Assembly (NCBI RefSeq): GCF_002914525.1
Contig: NZ_LODW01000074.1
Coordinates: forward strand, 1 to 33,125
Length of the DNA: 33,125 bases
Direction: 5' to 3'
Source: Rhizobium hidalgonense
GTDB taxonomy: Bacteria > Pseudomonadota > Alphaproteobacteria > Rhizobiales > Rhizobiaceae
The position numbers and the translations under genes are program-made. The notes under the pieces were generated by a model. It made no database searches. It saw only the letters and a program-made list of their open reading frames with translations, and was not told where the DNA came from. Below, in pieces: positions 25,349 to 33,060 of this stretch; the first letter of the stretch is position 1, and each line of letters starts with the position of its first letter.

Positions 25349-27075
25349 CCCGCAGACCTGTTCCCCCCAACGGCCGCACCGGCCGCGTTTCGCCGGGCAA
25401 AGACTGGACCGCGCCGATCGGCGGCTGGCGAACCGATGTCGAGATGGCCGATATGCCTGCCGATGCGGCCTTTCAGCTCGACAATTTCTTTCCCGAAGCC
25501 AACCGGGTTCGCGCCCGCTACGGCTTCCTTCCCTTCGCCACCGGTCTCGGCGGCGACGTGCAGACGGTGATTGCCTATCCCGGAGTCGGCAACAGGCTGT
25601 TTGCCGCCGCCGGCGACAAGATCTTCGACGTGACGGTCGGCGGGGCTGCCGGTGCGCCCGTCGTCTCCGGCCTCGCCAGCGCCCATTGGTCGGTGCAGCA
25701 ATATACCAACCCGGCCGGCCAGGAATTCCTGCGCCTGGTCAACGGCCTCGACACGCCGCTGCTCTTCAACGGCGCCTCCTGGACGAACAATTTTCTCACC
25801 GGCACCGCAACGCTCGCCACCCAGAACGTCGCCATCCGCAACGTGGCCTATACGCTGAGCTTCTTCGGCACCGGCTCGGTGGCGCTTTCCGGCGCCTTCG
25901 CCGCCACGCTGAACGGCACCGGCGTCGCCAACCGGGTATCGCTCACCTTCACGCCGGCGGCCGGCACGCTCACCGTCACCGTGACGGGATCGGTCACCAA
26001 TGCGCAGCTGGAAAAAGGCTCGGTCGCCACACCCTATGTCCCATCGACGATGATCACGGGCATTCCGGACGCCTCGCTGCTGATCGCGGTGACGGCCTAT
26101 CGCTCGCGCCTGTGGTTCATCGAGAAGAACTCGACCAATGTCTGGTATCTCGCCACCGATGCGGTCAGCGGCACGGCGACGGTCCTGCCGGTCGGCGGCA
26201 ATATGAAATATGGCGGCACGCTGGTTGCGATCAACGTCTGGACCATTCCGGTGTCCACAGGCCTGCAGCAATGCCTGGTGCTGATCTCTTCGGAAGGCGA
26301 GGTGATCGTCTTCCAGGGTTCCGATCCTTCGAATGCGGCCAATTGGAGCCTGATCGGCACCTTCAAGCTCGGCCGGCCGCTCGGCAGCGATCGCTGCCTG
26401 CTGTCGGTCGGCGCCGATCTGGCGATCATGACGACCGACGGCATCGTGCCGATCACCAAGGCGGTGCAGCTCGATCGCGGCGCCACCAGCCTTGGGGCGA
26501 TTACCGCCAGGATTGGCCCGACATGGCGCGAGACGGTGGCCGCCACCGGCACGACATCCGAGGAGTGGCAGCTTTCGAGCTTCCCGGCCCGGCAGATGGC
26601 GATCGTCAACCTGCCGTCCTCCTTCGGCCCTTATCAATATGTGATGAACACCGAAACCGGGGCCTGGTGCCGCTTCGTCGGCATGTCGGCCTCCTGCTGG
26701 GCGACATGGCAGGACCGGCTGTTCTTCGGGGCGGCCGACGGCACGGTCTACGAGGCCGAGGTCGGCGCCAACGACAATGGCGTGGCGATCGACGCGCTGA
26801 TGGTCGGCGCCTGGAGCCGCTATGGCGACGGGCTCTCGACCAAGCTCTCGAAGCTGATCGGCGTGACGGCGCAGATCGGCGTTTCCACGGTGATGTATGC
26901 CGGGATCTCAGTCGATTACCAGAAGCGCTGCTCTCCTCGGTCGAAAACAATGCGGCGGCGAAATGGGGAACGGCGATCTGGGGCGTGTCGAAATTCCCTG
27001 GCATTTCGCTGGTGCGCAGATTCGCCTCCGCCGGCGGCGCGGGCTCGGCGCTGGCGCCGACGATCCGGGCGCTGA
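25345..27075 (+). CDS. Tail tube/nozzle-like protein, apparently frameshifted near the C-terminus
   Basis: The open frame gives 576 residues. The N-terminus (WRTDVEMADMPADAAFQLDNFFPEAN) and the repeated beta-blade-like segments suggest the large tail protein that follows the adaptor in short-tailed phages. A Gly/Thr-rich insert (about 163-235, YTLSFFGTGSVALSG...VTGSVTNAQLEKGS) resembles carbohydrate-binding beta-sandwich inserts. After about residue 528 the sequence turns Arg/Ser/Pro-rich and unlike the rest, while the frame one base back continues sensibly to 27155. A missing base near 26,927 is the simplest cause; the repaired protein would be about 603 residues. The alternatives are a sequencing error or genuine truncation. 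Confidence 0.75.
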   Translation: MTRRPVPPNGRTGRVSPGKDWTAPIGGWRTDVEMADMPADAAFQLDNFFPEANRVRARYGFLPFATGLGGDVQTVIAYPGVGNRLFAAAGDKIFDVTVGGAAGAPVVSGLASAHWSVQQYTNPAGQEFLRLVNGLDTPLLFNGASWTNNFLTGTATLATQNVAIRNVAYTLSFFGTGSVALSGAFAATLNGTGVANRVSLTFTPAAGTLTVTVTGSVTNAQLEKGSVATPYVPSTMITGIPDASLLIAVTAYRSRLWFIEKNSTNVWYLATDAVSGTATVLPVGGNMKYGGTLVAINVWTIPVSTGLQQCLVLISSEGEVIVFQGSDPSNAANWSLIGTFKLGRPLGSDRCLLSVGADLAIMTTDGIVPITKAVQLDRGATSLGAITARIGPTWRETVAATGTTSEEWQLSSFPARQMAIVNLPSSFGPYQYVMNTETGAWCRFVGMSASCWATWQDRLFFGAADGTVYEAEVGANDNGVAIDALMVGAWSRYGDGLSTKLSKLIGVTAQIGVSTVMYAGISVDYQKRCSPRSKTMRRRNGERRSGACRNSLAFRWCADSPPPAARARRWRRRSGR

Positions 27076-27155
27076 TCTCCGGCTCATCCGGCTCCGTCTC
27101 CGAGGCCGCCGTCGTCGGCGGCTCGGTGCTTTACGAAAAGGGTGCGCCGATTTGA
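26928..27155 (+). pseudogene. Out-of-frame C-terminal end of the tail protein
   Basis: In this frame the sequence reads LLSSVENNAAAKWGTAIWG, then FPGISLVRRFASAGGAG...GGSVLYEKGAPI, the natural continuation of the upstream tail protein. It ends at TGA 27153-27155, which overlaps the TTG start of the next gene. This supports the view that the ancestral stop was here and not at 27075. Confidence 0.65.
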
Positions 27156-27568
27156 TCGTCAGCCAACCCAGCGAGGAGATCGCCGCCTGGGTGGGCGGCA
27201 GGATCGGCGTCACCTTCCACCCGCCTTACACCACGCTTGCCCAAATCGACCGCGGCCGGATCATCGCCGGCTTCGTCTTCAATGTCTGGAGCGAACATGA
27301 CGTCGAGGTTTCGCTGGCCGCCGACCGGCTGACGCGGACGCTGATGCGATCGGTCTTCCGCTATGTCGCCCATCAACTCGGCTGCCGCCGCGCAACCGCC
27401 AGGACACGGGCCGACAACATCGTGACCCAGACGATGCTGACAAGGCTCGGCGCCCGGCTGGAAGGCCGCCAGCAGGCCTATTTCGACGAGTGCGACGCGC
27501 TGCTTTACGCAATCATGAAGGAGGATTTTCCCTATGGTCTCCACGCCGAAGGCCCCGAAGGCGCCTGA
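27152..27568 (+). CDS. GNAT-family acetyltransferase in the phage tail operon
   Basis: 138 residues. The C-terminal half, RTLMRSVFRYVAHQLGCRRATARTRADN, then MLTRLGARLEGRQQAYFDECDALLYAIMKED, follows the GNAT pattern. The acetyl-CoA-binding loop region is degenerate, so activity is uncertain. Start: TTG at 27152 with AAGGG upstream, overlapping the restored stop of the tail protein (TTGA). The frame is open upstream to 26897, but that part is a shadow of the tail gene. The 3' end overlaps the next gene by 35 bases. A small acetyltransferase-like gene at this place recurs in related phages; its substrate is unknown. Confidence 0.75.
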   Translation: MIVSQPSEEIAAWVGGRIGVTFHPPYTTLAQIDRGRIIAGFVFNVWSEHDVEVSLAADRLTRTLMRSVFRYVAHQLGCRRATARTRADNIVTQTMLTRLGARLEGRQQAYFDECDALLYAIMKEDFPYGLHAEGPEGA

Positions 27569-28541
27569 TCCGACACAGACCGCGGCGGCCCAGACGGCCA
27601 CCAACGTCGACACCGCCATCGCCAATGCGGGACTGAGCCACACCAACCAGTACACGCCGGATGGTTCGCTGGAATACAAAGTCAGCGGCTACCAGACGAT
27701 GAAAGATCAGACCGGCAAGACCTACCAGCTGCCGACCTATTCCGCCTATCAGACCTATTCGCCCGAGAACCAGGCGATCTACGACCAGACGCAGCAGACG
27801 CAGCTCGGCCTTGCCAGGCTCGCCAACGACCAGACCAACAAGATCTCCGGCGTGCTCGGCACCAATGTCGATCTGAGCGCCGGCAATGTCGACAAATACG
27901 TCAACGACCATTGGCAGTCCGGCTTCGACAACCAGTGGGACCGCGACCAGGCGAGCCTCGATCAGAGCCTGGCCGACAAGGGCATCTCGATGGGCTCGGC
28001 TGCCTACGACAACGCCATGCGCGATTTCTCCACCCGCAAGCAAGCCGCCTCCGACCAGTATCTCGGCGACATGTATTCGAATGCCCAGAACGCCATCCTG
28101 ACCGAGCGCAACCAGCCGCTGAACGAGATTTCGGCGCTGATGTCGGGCTCGCAGGTGCACCAGCCGAGCTATGTCAATTCGCCGACGACGCAGCTGCCGA
28201 CTGTCGATCAGGCCGGGCTGATCAATGAGAACTACAATCAGAAAATGGGCCAGTACAACCAGCAACTGGCCAAGTCGAACGCGGCGATGGGAGGCCTGTT
28301 CGGGCTTGGCGGCTCGCTGCTCGGCGGCTGGGCGATGGGATCGGACCGGCGGCTGAAGGAGAATATCAAACGTGTCGGCACGCTGGATAACGGCCTGCCG
28401 GTCTACGCCTTCCGCTACAAGAAGGGTGGCCCGGTACAGATCGGCCTGATGTCGGAAGATGTGCGGGAGGTTCACCCGGAATCGGTGTTCGAAGCTGCCG
28501 ACGGGTTCGATCGCGTCGATTACGAAAGGGCCGTCGCATGA
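27534..28541 (+). CDS. Virion protein with C-terminal S74 (intramolecular chaperone) domain
   Basis: 335 residues. The Gln/Asn/Ala-rich N-terminal two thirds are helical (residues ~75-245), consistent with an ejected or tail-associated virion protein. A hydrophobic Gly-rich segment (252-268) precedes the S74 domain, which starts GSDRRLKENI (Ser270, Lys274) and ends DGFDRVDYERAV. S74 domains help trimer folding and, in some proteins, cleave themselves off before that Ser. Here the domain is short. The stop overlaps the next start (ATGA, 28538-28541). Confidence 0.75.
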   Translation: MVSTPKAPKAPDPTQTAAAQTATNVDTAIANAGLSHTNQYTPDGSLEYKVSGYQTMKDQTGKTYQLPTYSAYQTYSPENQAIYDQTQQTQLGLARLANDQTNKISGVLGTNVDLSAGNVDKYVNDHWQSGFDNQWDRDQASLDQSLADKGISMGSAAYDNAMRDFSTRKQAASDQYLGDMYSNAQNAILTERNQPLNEISALMSGSQVHQPSYVNSPTTQLPTVDQAGLINENYNQKMGQYNQQLAKSNAAMGGLFGLGGSLLGGWAMGSDRRLKENIKRVGTLDNGLPVYAFRYKKGGPVQIGLMSEDVREVHPESVFEAADGFDRVDYERAVA

Positions 28542-28855
28542 TCCCAACCATCTCAGGCGGCAATACCGGCAGAAAACAGAGTGATATCGACGACCAGCGC
28601 AAGCAGCTGGCCTACGCGATGTTGCAGCAGGGCATGGATACCAGCCCGGTGCAATCGCCCTGGGAAGGGGTCGCGCGGCTTGCCGAGGGCGGGCTCGGCG
28701 GCCTGGCGGTTCGCCAACAACGGCAGGCGCAGCAGGCAGGCGCCGGTCAAGGTGCCGGCGCTCCGACAGGCCAGCCTTCCACGTCGGCACCGGCCTCTCC
28801 CGGCTTCCTGTCGCTGTTCTTCGGTGGCGGACCGACGCGCCGGACTGGCGGCTGA
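28538..28855 (+). CDS. Short paralogue of the N-terminus of the virion hydrolase
   Basis: 105 residues. Positions ~7-60 (GGNTGRKQSDIDDQRKQLA, then YAMLQQGMDTSPVQSPWEG) align with the first 63 residues of the 695-residue protein at 29034 (GGDTGKTQGDISDRRKQLA). The rest is Gln/Ala/Gly/Pro-rich and ends in a frame across the decayed S74 copy. The start overlaps the S74-gene stop. It could be a functional small virion protein or a by-product of the cassette duplication. Confidence 0.55.
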   Translation: MIPTISGGNTGRKQSDIDDQRKQLAYAMLQQGMDTSPVQSPWEGVARLAEGGLGGLAVRQQRQAQQAGAGQGAGAPTGQPSTSAPASPGFLSLFFGGGPTRRTGG

Positions 28856-29033
28856 AGAAGGACATCTGCCGCGTCGGCGGGGGATAACGGCCTGCCGGTC
28901 GACCCTTACCGATGGACGGCGGTCCGATCCGGATCGGCCTCGTGTTCAACAATGTGTGAAAAATCCATCCAGACGCCGTGTTCAAACATGCAGACGGTTT
29001 CGACCGCGTCTTCTACGAAAGGGCAGTGGACCA
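28848..29033 (+). pseudogene. Decayed copy of the S74 domain
   Basis: The translation still shows RLKKDICRVGG, then GGPIRIGL, then IHPDAVFKHADGFDRVFYERAVD, but stop codons and frame changes interrupt it (for example TGA at 28853-28855 and TGTGTGA near 28955). It matches the S74 end at 28349-28541 and leads straight into the ATG at 29034, just as the intact copy leads into 28538. Confidence 0.7.
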
Positions 29034-31121
29034 ATGTCACTAGCGTCATTCATTTTCGGCGGCGATACCGGCAAGACACAGGGCGACATCAGCGACCGGC
29101 GCAAGCAGCTGGCCGATGCCATGCTGCGGCAGGGCATGGAGTCGGGTCCCATACAATCCCCTTGGCAAGGGGCTGCGCGTCTTGTCCAGGCCCTCCTGGG
29201 TGGGCTGGCGATCCGCCGGCAGGAGCAGCAGGCAAGCGGCGACGGCAGCGCGACGCCGCCCGGCGATCCGGGCGACTATCCCTTCGCGCCGCTGCCTGAC
29301 AACGGGCCCGTTCCGCCGGAAAGGCCCAATCTCGACCCGCTGATGACGACGGACGACCGCGGCGAACAGCCCATGGCCACGGCCGCCCAGCCCGGCGCCG
29401 GTCTCTTCGCGCCGCTGCCCGACAACGGGCCCATTCCGACGCCGAAGCCCTATCGCGACCCGATGGTCACGACGGACTATCGACGGGAACAGCCCATGGC
29501 GGCCGGTCAGCCTGGCGATGACGCCCTCGCTCCGCCTGCCAACCCTCCCATTCCGACGCCGCGGCGCTATCGCGACCCGATGGTGACGACCGACGATCGC
29601 CGCGAGCAGCCGATGGCGGCCGATCAACCGGGCGACGATGCCTTCGCTCCGCTGCCTGACAACGGACCCATTCCCTCGCCGAGACCTGGCTATCGCGACC
29701 CGCAGGTGACGACGGACAAGCGCCGCCAACAGCCAGCGGCGCCAGCTGCTGGCGGCGGCGGCGCCGGATCCGCAAACGACGGGGCAGAGCTTCAAACCAT
29801 TCTGTCCGATCCCGTTCGTAGTGCCAAACTGCCGCCCGGCATGCGCAACAACAATCCCGCCAATCTCAAATACGCCGGGCAGCATGGGCCAGGGATCATC
29901 GGCCCTTCCGAGAACACCGATCAGGGCGACCCGCAAGTCGTCTATGCCACGCCGGAAGCGGGCATGCGGCACAATGTCTGGCAGATCATGAGGAAGTATC
30001 GAAAAGGCATGTTGACCCCGAATCAGATGATTGCTGGAGCCGGCGGATGGACGCCTAAATCTTTCACGGCGGCTGCCAACATTGCGCAAATGATGGGCAT
30101 CGACCCTGACGACGATCTGCAACTGACCGACCCGGCAATGGCAAAGAAGTTTGTTCGCGCCCTCATCACTCAGGAACAGGGAACATCCGGCGCTCTTTAT
30201 CCGGACAGCATGATTGAAGCGGCAATCGCAGCACAGTCCAAGGGCGTTGCCCATGCCGTGCCGTCCCAGCCGGCCAAGGGGCCCGTTCCCACGCCGAGGC
30301 CGGAATATCCCGATCCGCAGATGACGACCGACGAGCGCCGCCAGCAGCCCTCGACGGCGCCCCAGCTGCCCGGCGACGATCTCTTCGCTCTACCCGATAA
30401 AGTGCCCGTTCCCACACCGAAACCCGGCCGCCACGATCGGCAGGCGGTAAGAGGCGCGCCCAGCCAGCAACCCGCCGACTCCGATGTCTTCCACGGCTTC
30501 ATGGACACGGTGAAGAACGGTTACAAGACGAAGAATGGCTCGGTCATCCAGGTCACCAACCCCTACGGTCTGGCGGCCATCGCCTCGACCGGCCAGTCCG
30601 AAAGCCGGTTCTCGAGCAAGCGAGCCAACAGCTCCTGGTCCGATCCGAGCGCGAGCGGAAAGAAGGGCACCTCGGGCGGCATCATGTCGTGGCGCAATAC
30701 CCGCCTGCAAGCGCTCTACGATTTTGCGGCTCAAAAGGGGGAAAAGGTGGGGGCGATCAGCCCGCAGACGCAGGCCGAATTCTTCCTGCAGGAGAATCCC
30801 CACCTGATCGCCAGGCTGAACGCCGCCAAATCACTCGAGGAAGCGCAATCCCTCATGAACAGAGCCTGGGCTTTTAAAGGCTATAATGAGCGTGGAAACC
30901 CGGAGGTCTCCAACCGGCTCGCCAGAGCCAGGGGCTTCATGCCGCAGTACCAAACGGAGGGCACTGCCGATCCCTTCGCTCAGCCCGGCAATCCACCGAT
31001 TGCGACGCCGAGCCAAGGCTCTCGCAACCCGCAGGAGACGATGAAGCGAGGTCAGAAACAGCCATCGGCGGACGCACTCGTGCGTGCACTGCTTGGACGG
31101 CAGCAAACTGGCCTGTGGTAG
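29034..31121 (+). CDS. Virion-associated peptidoglycan hydrolase with modular Pro-rich linkers
   Basis: 695 residues in distinct blocks. 1-63: a helical N-terminal module shared with the short paralogue. 83-235: about 40-residue repeats built on (F)APLPDNGPIPTP, YRDP, MVTTDDRREQP. 251-402: a domain with RNNNPANLKY (271-280), like the NNPGN-type cell-wall domains of virion proteins. 415-480: the same linker motif again. 486-640: a tail-lysozyme-like domain with Glu523 (GQSESRFSS) and GGIMSWRNTRLQALYDF. 646-675: a last weak linker copy. It would open the cell wall during DNA entry. The ATG at 29034 is chosen because it starts the shared module; the frame is open upstream only through the decayed S74 copy. 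Assignments rest on motif pattern. Confidence 0.75.
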   Translation: MSLASFIFGGDTGKTQGDISDRRKQLADAMLRQGMESGPIQSPWQGAARLVQALLGGLAIRRQEQQASGDGSATPPGDPGDYPFAPLPDNGPVPPERPNLDPLMTTDDRGEQPMATAAQPGAGLFAPLPDNGPIPTPKPYRDPMVTTDYRREQPMAAGQPGDDALAPPANPPIPTPRRYRDPMVTTDDRREQPMAADQPGDDAFAPLPDNGPIPSPRPGYRDPQVTTDKRRQQPAAPAAGGGGAGSANDGAELQTILSDPVRSAKLPPGMRNNNPANLKYAGQHGPGIIGPSENTDQGDPQVVYATPEAGMRHNVWQIMRKYRKGMLTPNQMIAGAGGWTPKSFTAAANIAQMMGIDPDDDLQLTDPAMAKKFVRALITQEQGTSGALYPDSMIEAAIAAQSKGVAHAVPSQPAKGPVPTPRPEYPDPQMTTDERRQQPSTAPQLPGDDLFALPDKVPVPTPKPGRHDRQAVRGAPSQQPADSDVFHGFMDTVKNGYKTKNGSVIQVTNPYGLAAIASTGQSESRFSSKRANSSWSDPSASGKKGTSGGIMSWRNTRLQALYDFAAQKGEKVGAISPQTQAEFFLQENPHLIARLNAAKSLEEAQSLMNRAWAFKGYNERGNPEVSNRLARARGFMPQYQTEGTADPFAQPGNPPIATPSQGSRNPQETMKRGQKQPSADALVRALLGRQQTGLW
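29280..29735 (+). repeat. In-frame tandem repeat coding the Pro-rich linker
   Basis: Roughly 117-123-bp units, about three complete plus partial ends, with recurring GACAACGG(G/A)CCCATTCC and TATCGCGACCCG. Unit lengths of 40, 39 and 41 codons keep the frame. Related single copies occur near 30285-30440 and 30965-31045. Confidence 0.75.
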
Positions 31122-31160
31122 CCGGTTCAGGCTTCTGCGGACGACTAACGACTGCACAAC

Positions 31161-31196
31161 AAAAGGCCTCGCAATTCGCGGGACCTTTTCCTTTTT
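31161..31196 (+). terminator. Candidate rho-independent terminator before the fibre gene
   Basis: AAAAGG at the 5' side pairs with CCTTTT, enclosing an inner CTCGC / GCGGG stem (one G-T pair) with loop AATTC, followed by CCTTTTT. It lies between the hydrolase stop and the fibre start, so the fibre may be expressed separately or at a lower level. Confidence 0.6.
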
Positions 31197-31207
31197 GGAG
31201 ACGGTAA

Positions 31208-32566
31208 ATGCCCAGAAACCCATCAACCGGCGTCTATTCAAAACCCGCCGGCACGACACCTTCCGTTGGTCAGATCATTGATCCCGCACCGTGGAACGCG
31301 CTGACCACCGACCTCGGCAACGAAATCACCAATTCGCTGCCGCGCGACGGCTCAGCGCCGATGATCGCGCCCCTCAAGGCCGCGGGCGGAACCGTGTCTG
31401 CGCCGGGCATCGGCTTTGCCTCTACCCCGCAGACCGGCCTCTATCTGAAGGGCGGCGGCCTGCTCGGTTTTGCCCAGAACGGCGTCGACGTCTCCTTCGA
31501 TCAGGCTCTGGTCTATGCGGCGAAGTCAGGCGATTACATGGCGCTCGCATCCGACGGCAGCGCGGTTCATCGCTTTACCGCGGCAGCCACACTCACCCTG
31601 ACCGCAGCATCGACGCTCGGCGCAAACTGGCACTATTGCGTTATCGCCGATGGCGGGGACGTGACGATCGATCCGAACGGCTCGGAGACGATCGACGGCG
31701 CGGCCACCCTCGTCCTCAAGGATGGCTATAGCGTCAACATCATATGTTCCGGTGCGGCTTTCTTCACCAACAAGCTCTTCGCCAGGATCCAGAGTAAAGC
31801 CGACAGCGCGGCGGTCGGCGACTTCGTCGTCGGGCTCATCCTTTCCAACAACGGCGGCACCCCGAACACCCATATAGATTTCACCGCCGGCTCTGCCAGG
31901 TCAGGGGCGAGTTTCGTTTCCAGCGCAGCCTCATTCACAAAGAGGGTGACGGGAACGTTTGCCGCCGGAATGGGCGCGGGCGGCCTCGACGCCGGCGCGG
32001 TGGCAGCAAATGCGACTTATTTTGCCTATGCCTTGCGCAAGGACGCAGACCTGTCTTTCGACGTGGTTCTTTCGAGTTCCCCAACCATTGGCGGCATCAC
32101 CACGACGCTGCTCACCGGCTATACCGTCGTCAAATGCATCGGCGTCGTCCTGACCGATGGAAGTTCGAACATTCGGCCGTTTGTCATGTATCCCCGTGAC
32201 GAATATACCTTCCTGACGCCGGTCAAGGATGCGATCGGTGCCGCTATCACCACGACCTCGGCGCTCCTGGCCCTGACGGTGCCGAATGGGGTGAAGGTCA
32301 AATCGAAGCTGCGTTTTGAGTTTACGTCGTCGGCAACGACCAACGCAGCTCTGCTATCCGACCCTGCACAAGGTTCGCTTGTTGCAGGCGCCGGCAGTGA
32401 TGGCGGCAACGTCGGCACTATCCAGGTAGCGAGCAGTTTCGCAGTGGGGTCGCAGGAGATATGGACAAATACAAGTCGGCAAATTCGCGTGGTCTTAGGC
32501 GGCTCTACCGGCAGTATCTGGATCTGGAACGATGGCTTCCATTTCCCTTGCGGAAGGAGCTCTTGA
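31208..32566 (+). CDS. Phage tail fibre or spike protein
   Basis: 452 residues. The N-terminus (MPRNPSTGVYSKPAGTTPSVGQIIDPAPWNALTTDLGNEITNSLPRDG, read in part) is typical of fibre attachment regions. A beta-rich Ser/Thr/Ala/Gly body follows, with PMIAPLKAAGGTVSAPGIGF and GLYLKGGGLLGF blade-like repeats and a C-terminal sandwich-like part. It has no S74 chaperone of its own. GGAG precedes the ATG. It probably binds the host surface. Confidence 0.75.
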   Translation: MPRNPSTGVYSKPAGTTPSVGQIIDPAPWNALTTDLGNEITNSLPRDGSAPMIAPLKAAGGTVSAPGIGFASTPQTGLYLKGGGLLGFAQNGVDVSFDQALVYAAKSGDYMALASDGSAVHRFTAAATLTLTAASTLGANWHYCVIADGGDVTIDPNGSETIDGAATLVLKDGYSVNIICSGAAFFTNKLFARIQSKADSAAVGDFVVGLILSNNGGTPNTHIDFTAGSARSGASFVSSAASFTKRVTGTFAAGMGAGGLDAGAVAANATYFAYALRKDADLSFDVVLSSSPTIGGITTTLLTGYTVVKCIGVVLTDGSSNIRPFVMYPRDEYTFLTPVKDAIGAAITTTSALLALTVPNGVKVKSKLRFEFTSSATTNAALLSDPAQGSLVAGAGSDGGNVGTIQVASSFAVGSQEIWTNTSRQIRVVLGGSTGSIWIWNDGFHFPCGRSS

Positions 32567-32616
32567 ATAAGCTCCACACCTATGTTTGACATGCTGGCAG
32601 CACGCCAGGAGTTGAA

Positions 32617-33060
32617 ATGGCACAGGTCGACAAGGCATCATATCGCAATCGAGGCGGCGTAATCCAGCGACTCGTCACTGCTTATAAGCGCTACCGCTAC
32701 TTCACAGCGGCCGGCGAGAATCTTGTGGTGAAGCGCAGCGCTGAGTTCCGCCTGGTCGCCCATGCCGTCCTTAAGGTCGGCGATAACGTCACCATTCAAG
32801 ATCAGTCGTTCTTTCAACTTACAATGCCAGAGCCCAAAGTCTTCATCGGCAACAACACCGTAATCGGCCGGCGCAACATCATCACGGCGAAGAACCGGAT
32901 ATCAATCGGCAATGATGTCCTGATCGGCTCTGATGTCCAGATCATCGATCACGGCCACGGCATGAGGCGCGATACGCTGATCAGGCTTCAGAAGGCCGAA
33001 ATTGGCTTTGTCAAAATTGGTGATGATGTCTGGATCGGCGCGGGTGCCAAAATATTGTGA
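32617..33060 (+). CDS. Hexapeptide-repeat acyltransferase, C-terminally shortened
   Basis: 147 residues. Left-handed beta-helix hexapeptides run VFIGNNTVIGRRNIITAKN, ISIGNDVLIGSD, then VKIGDDVWIGAGAKIL. The His pair in IIDHGHG (112, 114) lies where the catalytic His of these O-acetyltransferases sits. Family members usually go on for another 25-40 residues (last coils plus the VPA cap), but here a TGA follows directly after AKIL and no other frame continues the motif. It is therefore probably truncated. CAGGAG precedes the ATG. Next to a fibre gene, a role in modifying surface polysaccharide is plausible but inferred. Confidence 0.75.
   Translation: MAQVDKASYRNRGGVIQRLVTAYKRYRYFTAAGENLVVKRSAEFRLVAHAVLKVGDNVTIQDQSFFQLTMPEPKVFIGNNTVIGRRNIITAKNRISIGNDVLIGSDVQIIDHGHGMRRDTLIRLQKAEIGFVKIGDDVWIGAGAKIL

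Larger units (their letters stand above)
28349..29234 (+). repeat. Duplicated cassette: S74 end plus start of the next gene
   Basis: Copy 1 (28349-28738) runs from GCGGCTGAAG in the S74 domain through the first ~63 codons of the 105-residue gene. Copy 2 (28848-29234) repeats the same order about 499 bp later. Shared stretches include AACGGCCTGCCGGTC, TACGAAAGGG and GCGCAAGCAGCTGGCC. Copy 1 is fully coding. In copy 2 only the second half is. Confidence 0.75.

Noticed and set aside
25312..26637. Long antisense frame and long alternative plus frame (25686-27155) over the tail gene
   Set aside because: They are shadows of the tail gene, except that the last part of the plus frame (from about 26928) is its displaced C-terminus, reported separately.
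26897..27151. N-terminal extension of the GNAT gene to 26897
   Set aside because: This part is Arg/Gly-rich and lies out of frame over the tail gene; the acetyltransferase-like sequence begins at the TTG at 27152.
29467..29735. The regular ~120-bp repeats as a CRISPR array or non-coding satellite
   Set aside because: Units are contiguous, keep the reading frame and encode a Pro-rich linker; there are no spacers.
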